NCBI RefSeq assembly: GCF_001742225.1
Contig: NZ_CP017075.1
Span: forward strand, 2,046,001-2,110,000
Length of the DNA stretch: 64,000 nucleotides
From: Novosphingobium resinovorum
Lineage (GTDB): Bacteria > Pseudomonadota > Alphaproteobacteria > Sphingomonadales > Sphingomonadaceae
Direction: 5' to 3'
Position 1 is the first letter of the stretch. Every line of letters starts with the position of its first letter. Position numbers and translations under genes: made by a program. Under the pieces are notes generated by a model that worked only from the letters and a program-made list of their open reading frames with translations, had not been told where the DNA came from and ran no database searches. Positions 16,603 through 25,669 of the stretch are shown one piece after another.

Positions 16603-17619
16603 CTAATCGCAGCGCACGTGGACCTTGGTTTCCGCATTCGGGCCGCGCAGGGTCTCGAACATCGCAGGCAACTGCTCCAAGGCGATGGTGTCGGTGACGA
16701 TCGCCTTGGGATCGGCATGGACATGGCCGCGTCCCAGAAGGTCGGCGATGAAAAGAAACTCCCGCATGGAATAGCCGACCGCGAAGTGCATCGACACGCA
16801 CTTGTAGCTCGCGATCGCCGGGATCACCGGGTCGGGCGCGGTGCAGAACCCCAGGCTGACGATCCGCCCGAACGGCGCAGCGTGCTGGACCGCGCGGCCA
16901 AGCATCCCCGGCGCGCCCACGCCCTCCAGCACCACCTGCGGTGCACCGCCCAGCGCCTCGACGACTTCGCCCGCCTCGTTGTCCCCGAAGGCCACGAAGG
17001 CGTCCGCCCCCATCTGCAGGCACAAGTCCCGCCGCCGCGACGAGCGCGACATCGCGGTCACCCGCCCCGCTCCCAGCCGCCGCGCCCACCAGATCGCATA
17101 GAGCGCCACCGTCCCGCCGCCGAGCACCAGCACCCGCTCGCCCGGCCGTATTCGCGCCATCTGCGTGCCGTAAAGGCTGATCGCCAAGGGTTCGATCAGC
17201 GCCCCGTCAGCCATGGAAAGCGTCTTCGGCAGCGGAGTGGCGACGCTAGCCGATATCCGGGCGTATTGCGCGAAGCCGACCGAGGCCCGCGCGGGGCTCT
17301 CGCGGCACAGCACATTGTTGCCATGGGCGCGGCAGGTCTCGCACTCCCCGCAGGCGACCGAGGGCAGCACCGCCAGCGGATCGCCGACCTTCCAGCCCTC
17401 GACCCCGCGGCCGACCTCGACCACGGTTCCGGCGAACTCGTGCCCGAACTGGACACCGGCGCCGAAGTCCCACGCGCCGCCCCTGGTCATGGCAAGGTCG
17501 GTGCCGCAGATGCCGCAGCGGTCCACGCGGATCAGCAGGTCGCCGGGGCCGGGCTTTGGGTCGGCGATCGTCTCGATCACGATCGGCTGGCCGCTGCCGG
17601 GATAGATCGCCGCCTTCAT
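16603..17619 (-). CDS. Zinc-dependent alcohol dehydrogenase family protein
   Basis: A 338-residue medium-chain dehydrogenase. The catalytic zinc site is CGICGTD plus GHEFAG. The structural zinc site has four cysteines in CGECETCRAHGNNVLC. The Rossmann fold is VLVLGGGTVALYAIWWARR. It probably oxidises an alcohol or polyol with NAD(P). It overlaps the upstream sulfotransferase stop by 4 bp (ATGA) and is the third gene of a DUF1214-like/sulfotransferase/dehydrogenase operon, so its substrate is likely shared with those enzymes. Confidence 0.9.
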   Translation of the reverse strand: MKAAIYPGSGQPIVIETIADPKPGPGDLLIRVDRCGICGTDLAMTRGGAWDFGAGVQFGHEFAGTVVEVGRGVEGWKVGDPLAVLPSVACGECETCRAHGNNVLCRESPARASVGFAQYARISASVATPLPKTLSMADGALIEPLAISLYGTQMARIRPGERVLVLGGGTVALYAIWWARRLGAGRVTAMSRSSRRRDLCLQMGADAFVAFGDNEAGEVVEALGGAPQVVLEGVGAPGMLGRAVQHAAPFGRIVSLGFCTAPDPVIPAIASYKCVSMHFAVGYSMREFLFIADLLGRGHVHADPKAIVTDTIALEQLPAMFETLRGPNAETKVHVRCD

Positions 17620-18806
17620 GCCCGCGTCTCCAGCAGGTCGTAGCGCTCTATGTAAGCGCGGAAAGGCTCGCGCGCCTCATCGGCGGTCATACCGTAGTCG
17701 GTGATGGAATAGCGGTGGACGCCGTGGCTGAGTTCGGGCTTCTCCTCGATCCGGCGGTGCAACGCGGCTCGGGTTTCCTCGGGAATGTCCATGCCGATGA
17801 AGCGATAGATCGCCTCCACCGTCTCCATCGGGCGGGCGTGGAAATCGGTGTGGACCACATCGAGCACCTGACCCGGATACCGCGCGCGCACCGCCTCGCA
17901 CTTCTCCACCGCATTGGCCCACTTGGCGACTTCGCGGCGCAGCAGGTTTTCCGCGCGCTGCTGCTTGCGGTCGGGCTCCATCAGCCCGTTCATGTTCATC
18001 AGCAGCGAGACGAGGCTGGGCACCGCCTTGCCCGGGTCGCGGTGAGTCTGGATCACGCGGGCGTCGGGGAACACCGCCAGCAGCAGGTCGAGATGCGCGA
18101 TATGACCGGGGTTCTTGAGCAGCCAGCGTTTGTCGGGATCATTCATACCGATCAGCCGGACGCACCGCGCGAAGTGAGAATAGGCCGCCGCCTCGCTCTG
18201 GCACTGCCACCACGCATCGTAAGTCGCCGCCGACCACCCGCACGACCACAAGTTCGAGACGAACGACTGCCGCAGCAGCATGCAGCATTCGTGGACTTCC
18301 TCGGCAGCGCGGAAATGCGCGGCCCTGGCATCGGGCAGCGCCGCATACTGCGCATCCAGCCCGGCGAGGGTCTTGCGATACTGCGGATACTCCGCCCAGC
18401 GCGCCATCGGCGGGCGCGGCATCGGGCTGTCGAGCAGCCACGTCTGCAGCCCCTGAAAGCGCAGATCGACCGCAAGCAACCGGTGCAGCGCCGTCGTGCC
18501 GGTGCGCGGCACCCCGGTGATGACCACCGGCGACAGCACCGGGGCCGCATCGAAGCCGGGGTTCGCCTTCATCGCCGCGACCGCCTGCACCCGCCCGCGC
18601 AGCACGCCGACGACCATGCCCCATGCAGCGCGCCTGCCCTGTTCGGAAAAGCGCGGGTCGTAGTCCATCGACTGCAGCAGCACGGTGAGGCCCGGCAGGT
18701 AGTCGGCCGTACCGAAATCGTCCCTGCCGGTCTCGGCGATGACGGTATCGTGCAACTGGCCGAGCGCATGGCGGAAGGTTTCGGGCGGATCGTAGCCGAG
18801 GTCCAT
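17616..18806 (-). CDS. Sulfotransferase family protein (paralog 1)
   Basis: A 396-residue protein of the bacterial sulfotransferase family. The PAPS 5'-phosphosulfate loop is GVPRTGTTALHRLL at about residue 97. The 3'-phosphate region is the later FPDARVIQTHRDPGKAVPS. Proteins like this are frequent in sphingomonads and actinobacteria, and not all have proven sulfotransferase activity. It lies 11 bp after the DUF1214-like gene and overlaps the dehydrogenase. A second, distantly similar sulfotransferase occurs at 56848. Confidence 0.85.
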   Translation of the reverse strand: MDLGYDPPETFRHALGQLHDTVIAETGRDDFGTADYLPGLTVLLQSMDYDPRFSEQGRRAAWGMVVGVLRGRVQAVAAMKANPGFDAAPVLSPVVITGVPRTGTTALHRLLAVDLRFQGLQTWLLDSPMPRPPMARWAEYPQYRKTLAGLDAQYAALPDARAAHFRAAEEVHECCMLLRQSFVSNLWSCGWSAATYDAWWQCQSEAAAYSHFARCVRLIGMNDPDKRWLLKNPGHIAHLDLLLAVFPDARVIQTHRDPGKAVPSLVSLLMNMNGLMEPDRKQQRAENLLRREVAKWANAVEKCEAVRARYPGQVLDVVHTDFHARPMETVEAIYRFIGMDIPEETRAALHRRIEEKPELSHGVHRYSITDYGMTADEAREPFRAYIERYDLLETRA

Positions 18807-18817
18807 CGCTCAGCCTC

Positions 18818-19990
18818 TCACCAGCGCCGCCGCCGCTGGCACGCGGCGACGCGGCGGCGGATCTCCTCGGAGCGCTCGGCCGGGGTGACCACGGGCGTGT
18901 CCTCGGGCAAATGGGAGCGCAGGTCCGCCAGCCTGACGCGGGTGATCGTGGGCACCGGCTCGCTGTCGCAATCGTACCAGCGACCGTAGATGCCGCCTTC
19001 GTTGTAGCCTGCGGGGTCGAGCCAGTTGGGCACCCCCGGATCGGTCAGCGCGATGACGGCGCGGAACTTCCCGTCGCTCGACAGCCGCGCCATCGCGCCA
19101 TTCGTGCTGCTGAGGCGGTACACATATTCCAGCGCGTTGAAGTACGGGTCGTTGAGCTGCACGTTCCAGTAGGGCGCGCGGGCGGGAATCTCGGTCTCGA
19201 TGATCAGCGCCTCGTCGTCTTCCAGCTGGAAGCAGGCGGGCCAGTAGGTCTGCTTCACCAGCGCGCCGGGATAGCGCACCGGCTCGAACACGTTGAAGCC
19301 GACACGCTCCTTCACCCCGTTCTGCATGGGGTAGTAGAGGTCGGTCTTGCGGCGCGGCAGCTTCGCCATCTCGCCGATGCGGCGCAGGATTTCCTCGGGC
19401 GCGAGGCGCGGTTTGGGCGGCACCGGGTCGAGGCATTCGATCGACAGCACCGGGTCCACCTCGCGCTCCCAGTCGTACATGCGAAAGCGGGTGAACATGC
19501 CGCGCGCGGAGCGGTCGATCGGTGCCCAGTGACCCTCGTATCCGGCGGGCCGCTCGGCGCTGAACACGATGGAGAAGTCCTCGCCCAGAGCGATGCCGAG
19601 GTCGTTGGTGTCGCACTCGTTGTGGCCATTGGGGCGCGGCATGGCGTCCACCGTGCCCGACAGCGCGGCCTGCGTGGTGAACGACAGGATGCGGCATGTC
19701 CCCCGGTTGCCGGAAACGCGGTAGGTCAGGTCGCCTCGGATCGGCGACTGCGTGTAGATGTCGTCCGGGTTGGGCTGGAGCGTGTAGACCGGGTTCCACA
19801 GCGGCGCCCAGTCCGGATGTTCGGCATCGGCGTGGAAGTACATGAAGTAGGAATAGGACAGGCTCGCCATGGTCTGGCGGTAGACGTCGGCACGGTAGGC
19901 CGGATCGTCAGGCCGCCAGGTATCCGCAAGGTTCGCGACCGCGCCTTCGAGGTCGGCGAGATAGGGCAGGATGGCAGGTTCGATGTGCAT
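18818..19990 (-). CDS. DUF1214-like protein of unknown function
   Basis: A 390-residue cytoplasmic protein with no signal peptide. The C-terminal third resembles DUF1214 (around PYWNVQLNDPYFNALEYV and VPNWLDPAGYNEGG). The N-terminal part (DPAYRADVYRQTMASLSYSY, NPDDIYTQSPIRG) is typical of larger DUF1214-containing proteins. No catalytic motif is known to me. It is the first gene of the operon with a sulfotransferase and an alcohol dehydrogenase. The ATG at 19990 directly follows a hairpin that holds the ribosome binding site in its loop, and a 6-bp inverted repeat lies upstream. Confidence 0.7.
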   Translation of the reverse strand: MHIEPAILPYLADLEGAVANLADTWRPDDPAYRADVYRQTMASLSYSYFMYFHADAEHPDWAPLWNPVYTLQPNPDDIYTQSPIRGDLTYRVSGNRGTCRILSFTTQAALSGTVDAMPRPNGHNECDTNDLGIALGEDFSIVFSAERPAGYEGHWAPIDRSARGMFTRFRMYDWEREVDPVLSIECLDPVPPKPRLAPEEILRRIGEMAKLPRRKTDLYYPMQNGVKERVGFNVFEPVRYPGALVKQTYWPACFQLEDDEALIIETEIPARAPYWNVQLNDPYFNALEYVYRLSSTNGAMARLSSDGKFRAVIALTDPGVPNWLDPAGYNEGGIYGRWYDCDSEPVPTITRVRLADLRSHLPEDTPVVTPAERSEEIRRRVAACQRRRRW

Positions 19991-20007
19991 GGCAGGCTCT
20001 CCCTGCC
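19991..20007 (-). promoter_or_regulatory. Hairpin enclosing the ribosome binding site
   Basis: On the minus strand GGCAGG-GAGAG-CCTGCC forms a 6-bp stem whose loop is the Shine-Dalgarno sequence, and the ATG follows the stem immediately. This could restrict translation of the DUF1214-like gene. The effect is inferred only. Confidence 0.5.
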
Positions 20008-20012
20008 AATTT

Positions 20013-20028
20013 GATAGTATGCACTATC
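20013..20028. promoter_or_regulatory. Candidate operator GATAGT-N4-ACTATC
   Basis: A perfect 6-bp inverted repeat with a 4-bp spacer stands 22 bp upstream of the ATG of the DUF1214-like gene, in the likely promoter. The size and symmetry fit a TetR-type operator. No regulator gene is adjacent. Confidence 0.5.
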
Positions 20029-20069
20029 TAGATTGACGAGATGCTGCCCATCGCCCGGGCGAATTCCTG

Positions 20070-20172
20070 CGTCGTCCCGGACTTGATCCGGGACCGGTGG
20101 CTGTCTTCAGGTGCGCGCCCAGCGACGCGGGCCAGTCACGCGCAGCGGTCCCGGATCAAGTCTGGGACGACG
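20070..20172. repeat. Family-B palindromic element, copy 2
   Basis: The arms contain CCCGGACTTGATCCGGG and its near-complement (one mismatch in the right arm, TCTGGG). The centre carries GCTGTCTTCAGGTGCGCG, which matches the central part of copy 1 in the opposite orientation. The right arm runs into the 3' end of the SBF-type gene and contains its stop codon. Confidence 0.88.
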
Positions 20173-21142
20173 ACGCCGCCTTTTCCTCCGCCGCCGCGAA
20201 CCGGCGCGCCAGTACGGCGCAGACCATCAGCTGGATCTGGTGGAAGAACATCAGCGGCAGGATAATCGCACCCACCTGCGCCGCCGGGAACAGCACGCCC
20301 GCCAGCGGCACGCCGGTCGCGAGGCTCTTCTTCGAGCCGCAGAACAGCAGCACGATCCGATCCTCGCGCGAGAAGCCCATGGCCTTCCCAACGAAGCTCG
20401 ACACCACCATCACCACCGCCAGCACGCCCAGCGAAATCGCCGCAATCAGCGCCAGTTCGCCCACCGTCACCTTGTGCCACAGCCCTTCGAGCACCGCCGC
20501 GCCGAACGCGGTGTAGACCACCAGCAGGATCGAGCTGCGATCGACGTAGCCCAGCACCTTCTTGTTGCGGGTGACGAAGCCGCCGATCCACGGGCGCAGG
20601 AAATGCCCCGCCAGGAACGGCAGCAGCAACTGCACCGAGATGTCGATGATCGGGTCCGTCGAGAACCCATGGCTCCGGCCGGTAATGAACAGCGCCGTCA
20701 GCAGCGGCGTGATGAATATCCCCGCGAGGTTGGAGAACGAGGCGCTCACCACCGCCGCCGCGACATTGCCCCCGGCGATCGCGGTGAAGGCGATCGAGGA
20801 CTGCACGGTGGAGGGCAACAGTGTCAGGAACAGCACGCCCGTCGCCAGCGAGGGCTCGATACCGGGGATCGCCCGCACGCCAAGGCCGATGATCGGGAAC
20901 AGCAAGAAGGTCGTCGCGCCGACGGTCAGGTGCAGCTTCCACGCCTTGGCGCCGTCGAGAATCGCCTCGCGCGAGAGCTTGGCGCCATGGAGGAAGAATA
21001 GCAGCGCGATGCCCGCATCCGCCACGCCGCCCGCGACCCGCGCCCACACGCCCTGCGCCGGCAGCACCGTCGCCAGCGCCACCGTGCCCAGCAGCATCAG
21101 CAGGAATGGGTCGATGTTCAGGCGGGCGAGCAGGCGGTTCAT
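20156..21142 (-). CDS. SBF-like (bile acid:sodium symporter family) transporter
   Basis: A 328-residue membrane protein of the SBF-like/YfeH group with about nine to ten helices. Markers are LHGAKLSREAILDGAKAW early on and CGSKKSLATGVPLAG late, the latter resembling the ion-binding region. I start at ATG 21142 (NRLLARLNIDPFLL), the usual family N-terminus. An ATG at 21178 would overlap the epimerase gene. The last residues (about ASSSQT) and the stop codon come from the family-B repeat, so the original C-terminus may have been replaced. The substrate is unknown. Confidence 0.85.
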   Translation of the reverse strand: MNRLLARLNIDPFLLMLLGTVALATVLPAQGVWARVAGGVADAGIALLFFLHGAKLSREAILDGAKAWKLHLTVGATTFLLFPIIGLGVRAIPGIEPSLATGVLFLTLLPSTVQSSIAFTAIAGGNVAAAVVSASFSNLAGIFITPLLTALFITGRSHGFSTDPIIDISVQLLLPFLAGHFLRPWIGGFVTRNKKVLGYVDRSSILLVVYTAFGAAVLEGLWHKVTVGELALIAAISLGVLAVVMVVSSFVGKAMGFSREDRIVLLFCGSKKSLATGVPLAGVLFPAAQVGAIILPLMFFHQIQLMVCAVLARRFAAAEEKAASSSQT

Positions 21143-21158
21143 GCGGGGCGTTACCTCT

Positions 21159-22097
21159 TCAGAGCCACTTGTGCTCACGATACCATTGCGCCGTGGCCTT
21201 CAGCCCTTCGCGCGTCTCGATGCGGGGACGCCAGAGCTTGCCCGGCGGCGCGGCCTCGGGCGAGACCACCCAGTCCGGATGGCTGATGTAGGCGGCGCGG
21301 TCGAGCGTCATTTTTGCACGGGGGCCGCGCAAAAAATTGTCGATGCGCGCAGCCCGGTGGAGCATCGCCGGAGACAGCCCGATCACGCGCGGCCGCTTGC
21401 CCAGCGCCCAGCCGATCGCGAGGCCGAGTTCGAAATGCTCCCACCCCTGCGGCTTGCCGTCGTCCGGCTCGAAGACCTTGCCGGTCACCGACAGCCCGCC
21501 CGGCTCCAGCGCGACGAGCAGCCGCGCCAGGTCGTCGACATGGATCATCGAGGCACGGCCCTGCTTCGGCATCGGGATGAAGCCCCAGCGCGCCACGCGG
21601 AACAGCTCGAACATCTCCTTGTCGCGCGGGCCGTAGATCGCGGGCGGGCGCACGATGGTCCAGTCGAGCGGGCTGGCCATGACGATCTTCTCGGCCCGCG
21701 CCTTGGAGGCGCCGTAGGCCGACAGTTCCGGCTCGCGCGCGGAGAGCGAGGAGACATGGACGAAGCGCCGCACGCCCTCGCCCACGGTCGCTTCGATGAG
21801 GTTGAGGGTGCCGGTGACGTTGCCCGCCTCGAACCCGGCCGCATCGGGCGCATTGACGACGCCCGCGACGTGGATCACCGCCTCGGCCCCGCGCACCAGT
21901 TCGACCAGCGAGGCGGGATTGCCCAGCTCGCCGCCGACCCAGTCGACATGCTCGCGCTCGGGCTGGCTGCGGCGGGTGAGTGCGCGCACGGCGAAGCCAG
22001 CCTCGATGGCCGCTTCCAGAACGGCCAGTCCGACGAAGCCGGTGGCGCCAGTGAGCGCGATGACCGGACGGTCGATGAGATTGCGGCGGCGGTTCAT
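21159..22097 (-). CDS. NAD-dependent epimerase/dehydratase family protein
   Basis: A 312-residue extended short-chain dehydrogenase. The nucleotide-binding motif ALTGATGFVGLAV is near the N-terminus. The catalytic region is HVSSLSAREPELSAYGASKARAE, which has the YxxxK pair. The ATG at 22097 overlaps the proB stop by 4 bp (ATGA), so it is translated from the proB mRNA. Family members act on nucleotide sugars, steroids or quinone-linked subunits. The sequence does not tell which. A link to proline synthesis is not expected despite the coupling. Confidence 0.85.
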   Translation of the reverse strand: MNRRRNLIDRPVIALTGATGFVGLAVLEAAIEAGFAVRALTRRSQPEREHVDWVGGELGNPASLVELVRGAEAVIHVAGVVNAPDAAGFEAGNVTGTLNLIEATVGEGVRRFVHVSSLSAREPELSAYGASKARAEKIVMASPLDWTIVRPPAIYGPRDKEMFELFRVARWGFIPMPKQGRASMIHVDDLARLLVALEPGGLSVTGKVFEPDDGKPQGWEHFELGLAIGWALGKRPRVIGLSPAMLHRAARIDNFLRGPRAKMTLDRAAYISHPDWVVSPEAAPPGKLWRPRIETREGLKATAQWYREHKWL

Positions 22098-23236
22098 TTC
22101 AACACCATCTGGTCGCGGTGGACCACAGCGGAGCGCGGCGAATAGCCGAGCACCTGTTCCTGCTCGCTCGAATGCAGGCCGACGATGGCGGCGCATTCGG
22201 CGGCGTCGTATTCGGAAAGGCCATGGGCGAGCACTTTGCCCGCGCCGTCGACGATGGCGACGGGATCGCCGCGCGAGAACACGCCTTCGACCGCCGTGAT
22301 GCCCTTGGCGAGCAGGCTGGACCCGCGCCCGAGTGCCGCTGCGGCACCGTCGTCCACCACGATCTCACCCTTGAGACGCAAGCGGCCGCCCAGCCACGCC
22401 TTGCGCGCGGCGGCCTTGCGTCGGGGCACGAACAGGGTGCCGATGCCCTCGCGATCCTTGGCGCCCACGATGCGCGCCACCGGGCGTTCGTGCTGGCCGT
22501 TACCGATGACAAGGCAGATGCCCGCCAGCTCCGCGATCTCGGCCGCCTGCAGCTTGGAGACCATGCCGCCCGAGCCCATGCCGGAATTCGATTCGGTGCT
22601 GGCCATCGCCCGCACCTCGGCGGTGACACCCGCGACCACCGGGATCATCTTCGCACCGGGCAGCTTGGGGTGGCGATCGTAGAGGCCGTCGATATCGGAA
22701 AGCAGCACCACCGCACTCGCCTGCGCGGCCTGCGCCACGCGCGCGGCGAGGCGGTCGTTGTCGCCGAAGCGGATTTCCTGGGTCGCCACCGAATCGTTCT
22801 CGTTGATGACCGGCACCGCGCCGGCATCGAGCAGGCGGGTCAGCGTGGCCGTGACGTTGAGGTAACGGCGGCGGTCCTCCAGATCCTCCAGCGTCAGCAG
22901 CATCTGCGCGGCAGTGATGCCATGCGCGCCCAGAAGCTCGGCCCAGAGGCCCGAAAGCGCGATCTGGCCGACGGCGGCGCTGGCCTGCGCATCGGCGAGG
23001 CTGCCGCGCCCCCCCTTCTCCAGCCCCAGCGTCGCCGCGCCCAGCGCGATCGCGCCCGAGGAGACGACGATCACGTCCTGCCCCCGCCCGCGCGCCTCGG
23101 CGATCTCGGCCACCAGCTGCGTGATCCATGCGCGTCGGACGCCCTCCGGCCCGACGAGCAGCGCCGAACCCACCTTGATGACAAGGCGCGGCGCGAGGGA
23201 GGAATCGGCGAGGTCTGAGAGTCGGGCAATAGGCAT
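22094..23236 (-). CDS. proB: Glutamate 5-kinase
   Basis: A 380-residue glutamate 5-kinase, the first step of proline synthesis. The amino-acid kinase domain begins RLVIKVGSALLVG and includes VVSSGAIALG, NENDSVATQEIRFGDND and STESNSGMGSGGM. The C-terminal PUA domain (about residues 285-375) ends GYSPRSAVVHRDQMV. The ATG at 23236 gives the normal family length. proC lies about 3.5 kb away on the same strand. proA was not seen in this window. Confidence 0.95.
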   Translation of the reverse strand: MPIARLSDLADSSLAPRLVIKVGSALLVGPEGVRRAWITQLVAEIAEARGRGQDVIVVSSGAIALGAATLGLEKGGRGSLADAQASAAVGQIALSGLWAELLGAHGITAAQMLLTLEDLEDRRRYLNVTATLTRLLDAGAVPVINENDSVATQEIRFGDNDRLAARVAQAAQASAVVLLSDIDGLYDRHPKLPGAKMIPVVAGVTAEVRAMASTESNSGMGSGGMVSKLQAAEIAELAGICLVIGNGQHERPVARIVGAKDREGIGTLFVPRRKAAARKAWLGGRLRLKGEIVVDDGAAAALGRGSSLLAKGITAVEGVFSRGDPVAIVDGAGKVLAHGLSEYDAAECAAIVGLHSSEQEQVLGYSPRSAVVHRDQMVLK

Positions 23237-23296
23237 GGGCGTGCCAGCCTCTAGGGGAAAGGTGCAGTTGAGGAAAGCGCAAGGTTGGGCGGCGAT

Positions 23297-23414
23297 GCCC
23301 ACCCCGCTGCAACTAACCTCGCCTGAGGCTCGGCAACTCTCGCGGCCCTCCCGTAAGCGAGAGGACGAAAGCCCTCTTCTCCCCTCCCGCTTGCGGGAGG
23401 GGTCGGGGGTGGGC
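23297..23414. repeat. Family-A intergenic repeat, copy 4
   Basis: The bounds are GCCCACCCC (23297-23305) and GGGGTGGGC (23406-23414). Inside are CCCTCCCGTAAGCGAGAGG (imperfect) and CCCTCCCGCTTGCGGGAGGG. It separates proB from obgE on the same strand, ending 10 bp from the obgE stop. Confidence 0.85.
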
Positions 23415-23424
23415 CTTCAACCCG

Positions 23425-24483
23425 TCAGATCGGCGACCAGGGCGTGTCGTCAGCCTCTTCGCGCTCGCCGGTGGGACGTTCGGTCACGGTGGCGGCGGGG
23501 AGGTAGTCGATCACCGCGTCGAGCAGGCGCGGCATGCCCTTGCCGGTCGCGCCGGAAATCGGGAACACTTCGTCCGCGCCGGCCTTGAGCAGTTCCTTGG
23601 CGTATTCCTCCGCCAGTGCGTCATCGACCAGGTCGACCTTGTTCAGCGCCACCAGGCGGGGCTTGTCGGCCAGCAGTTCGCTGTAGGCTTCCAGTTCCTC
23701 CTCGACGACCTGCATCGCCTCCACCGGATCGGTGTTGGAGATGTCGATGAGGTGGACCAGCACGCGGCAGCGTTCGATGTGGCCGAGGAAGCGATCGCCG
23801 ATCCCCGCGCCGTCCGCCGCGCCTGCGATCAGGCCGGGAATGTCCGCCAGCACGAACTCGCGGTGCTTGTGCATGACGACGCCGAGCTGCGGACGCAGGG
23901 TGGTGAAGGCGTAGTCGCCGACCTTCGCCTTGGCGTTCGACAGCGCGTTGATGAAGGTGGACTTGCCCGCGTTGGGCATGCCGACGAGGCCAACGTCCGC
24001 CAGCAGCTTGAGGCGCAGCCACACCCACTGCTCGATCGGCGGCATGCCGGGCTGGTGCTGGCGCGGAGCGCGGTTGGTGCTGGTCTTGTAGCTGGCGTTC
24101 CCGCGCCCGCCCATGCCGCCTTCGATGAAGGTGACGCGCTGGCCCGGCTCCGTGAGGTCGAGCAGCACGGTGTCGCGCCCTTCGTCGTCGGCGATGACCT
24201 GGGTGCCGATCGGCACCTTGATGACCAGGTCCTTGCCTGCCGCGCCGTTGCGGTTCTGGCCCATGCCGTGGCCGCCGCGCGGAGCCTTGAAGTGCTGGGT
24301 ATAGCGGAAGTCGATCAGCGTGTTGAGGCCGGGCACGGCTTCGAAGATGATGTCGCCGCCCTTGCCGCCGTTGCCGCCGTTGGGGCCGCCGTACTCGACG
24401 TACTTCTCACGCCGGAAGCTGACCGCACCGGGGCCACCGCCGCCTGCACGCACGTAGATCTTGGCCTGGTCGAGAAAATGCAT
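23425..24483 (-). CDS. obgE: Obg/CgtA GTPase
   Basis: A 352-residue ribosome-associated GTPase. The glycine-rich Obg domain (about residues 1-158) starts MHFLDQAKIYVRAGGGGPG. The G domain has GMPNAGKST (G1), DIPGLIAGAADGAG (G3) and NKVD (G4). Obg works in 50S maturation and stringent or stress signalling and is generally essential. The ATG at 24483 matches the universally conserved N-terminus. It is separated from the upstream tRNA gene by a terminator at 24580. Confidence 0.97.
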   Translation of the reverse strand: MHFLDQAKIYVRAGGGGPGAVSFRREKYVEYGGPNGGNGGKGGDIIFEAVPGLNTLIDFRYTQHFKAPRGGHGMGQNRNGAAGKDLVIKVPIGTQVIADDEGRDTVLLDLTEPGQRVTFIEGGMGGRGNASYKTSTNRAPRQHQPGMPPIEQWVWLRLKLLADVGLVGMPNAGKSTFINALSNAKAKVGDYAFTTLRPQLGVVMHKHREFVLADIPGLIAGAADGAGIGDRFLGHIERCRVLVHLIDISNTDPVEAMQVVEEELEAYSELLADKPRLVALNKVDLVDDALAEEYAKELLKAGADEVFPISGATGKGMPRLLDAVIDYLPAATVTERPTGEREEADDTPWSPI

Positions 24484-24579
24484 CGGTCCTATCGCTTCCA
24501 GCGCTGATGAAGCGCCCCTTCGCGACCGGTCCCGGTCGCCGGAGGTTTTCCCTCCGCTGAACGCCGCTGGCCGCAGATA

Positions 24580-24611
24580 AACAAAAAACCCGGCCGTGTC
24601 TCGGGCCGGGT
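24580..24611 (-). terminator. Intrinsic terminator after tRNA-Ala
   Basis: On the minus strand an 8-bp stem ACCCGGCC/GGCCGGGT (24588-24595 with 24604-24611) is followed by TTTTTGTT. It lies 41 bp beyond the tRNA 3' end and before obgE. Confidence 0.85.
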
Positions 24612-24651
24612 GATGCCCGGTTCGTCCGGACACGCCTGAATTGTGCGATAC

Positions 24652-24727
<76 letters not shown>

Positions 24728-24846
24728 GTTCCAGTATCAAGTCCGATTGCGTCACCGCGCTCGGGAGCGTCCCCTTAGCGAAGACGCCTCCCGCGCGGAA
24801 GAGCAAAAATGGGAGGGCGCGAAGATTCTCGCACCCGCTGCCGACG

Positions 24847-25599
24847 TCACTGTGCTTGCGGCACGCTCGCCTGCGGCTGGACGACGGGCTGGGCCATGAC
24901 CTGCTCCGCATTCGGACGCACGGTGATGAGGCCGTTCGATCCGTAGCGCGATTGCCATGCGGCCAGATCGGCGCGGTACTGGTCATAAGCATCGAAGAAC
25001 GCCTTGAACGGCGCCTCCAGCTTGGCGAGGCCGGTGTACGACCAGTTGTCGAACTGGCTCGGCTCCACCGTGTTCAATTCGGCGCTCACTTCCATCGCTG
25101 CCTGGCAGAAGCTGGAGTCCACCGGCGGCAGCGAGAAGAAGTTGTAGACCTGCGTCTGGTAGGTCTCGCGCGCGACGATCGCGGCGCGGCCGGAATGCTG
25201 CGTACGGAAGCTCGCGTCGATTTCCTTGCTCGCACGGTCGAGCGACTTGTCGTAGACCTTCAGGAAACGCTTGTAGCCCTCAAGGATCGGGGTGAACTGA
25301 ACCTCGACGCAGTTGAGCGCAGCCACGTTATAGGCCGAGCGGAAGTTCCAGATCGTCTGCGACGTGGAAATCCCGTAATTCACGGTCTGGCGCGTGCCAT
25401 CCTCTGCCTTGGCCGGAACCCGCATTTCGAGCGGCGCGCCCATCGGCGGCGTCGGCATCGGCGGGATCACCACGACCGGCGGCGGGGGTGGCGGGGGCGG
25501 AGGCGGCTTCGCACAGCCTGCCAGCGCGGCAAGCGTGACGGCCACCGCCGAGCCCGCCAGCAAGGAAAGGCGACGACGCCCCTGCCCGTTGTCGATCAT
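24847..25599 (-). CDS. Proline-tract lipoprotein of unknown function
   Basis: A 250-residue predicted lipoprotein. The lipobox LAGC is followed by a run of ten prolines and a VVVIPPMPTPP stretch. The rest is probably a mostly helical periplasmic domain with two cysteines (LNCVEVQF, SSFCQAAM) that may pair. I do not recognise a named family. The ATG at 25599 has GAGGG upstream, while a GTG six codons earlier lacks spacing. It stands alone between tRNA-Ala and the Bax-inhibitor-like gene. Confidence 0.7.
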   Translation of the reverse strand: MIDNGQGRRRLSLLAGSAVAVTLAALAGCAKPPPPPPPPPPVVVIPPMPTPPMGAPLEMRVPAKAEDGTRQTVNYGISTSQTIWNFRSAYNVAALNCVEVQFTPILEGYKRFLKVYDKSLDRASKEIDASFRTQHSGRAAIVARETYQTQVYNFFSLPPVDSSFCQAAMEVSAELNTVEPSQFDNWSYTGLAKLEAPFKAFFDAYDQYRADLAAWQSRYGSNGLITVRPNAEQVMAQPVVQPQASVPQAQ

Positions 25600-25669
25600 C
25601 TCAAGCCCTCGGTACACGCATCGTTCTCCATCGCGGCAAACGGTCTAACCCCGCTGAGTCATAAAGCAA

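Noticed and set aside
18000..20000. Horizontal transfer of the DUF1214-sulfotransferase operon
   Set aside because: Base composition and codon use look like the neighbours, and there is no integrase, tRNA junction or insertion sequence. The flanking palindromes occur throughout the window.
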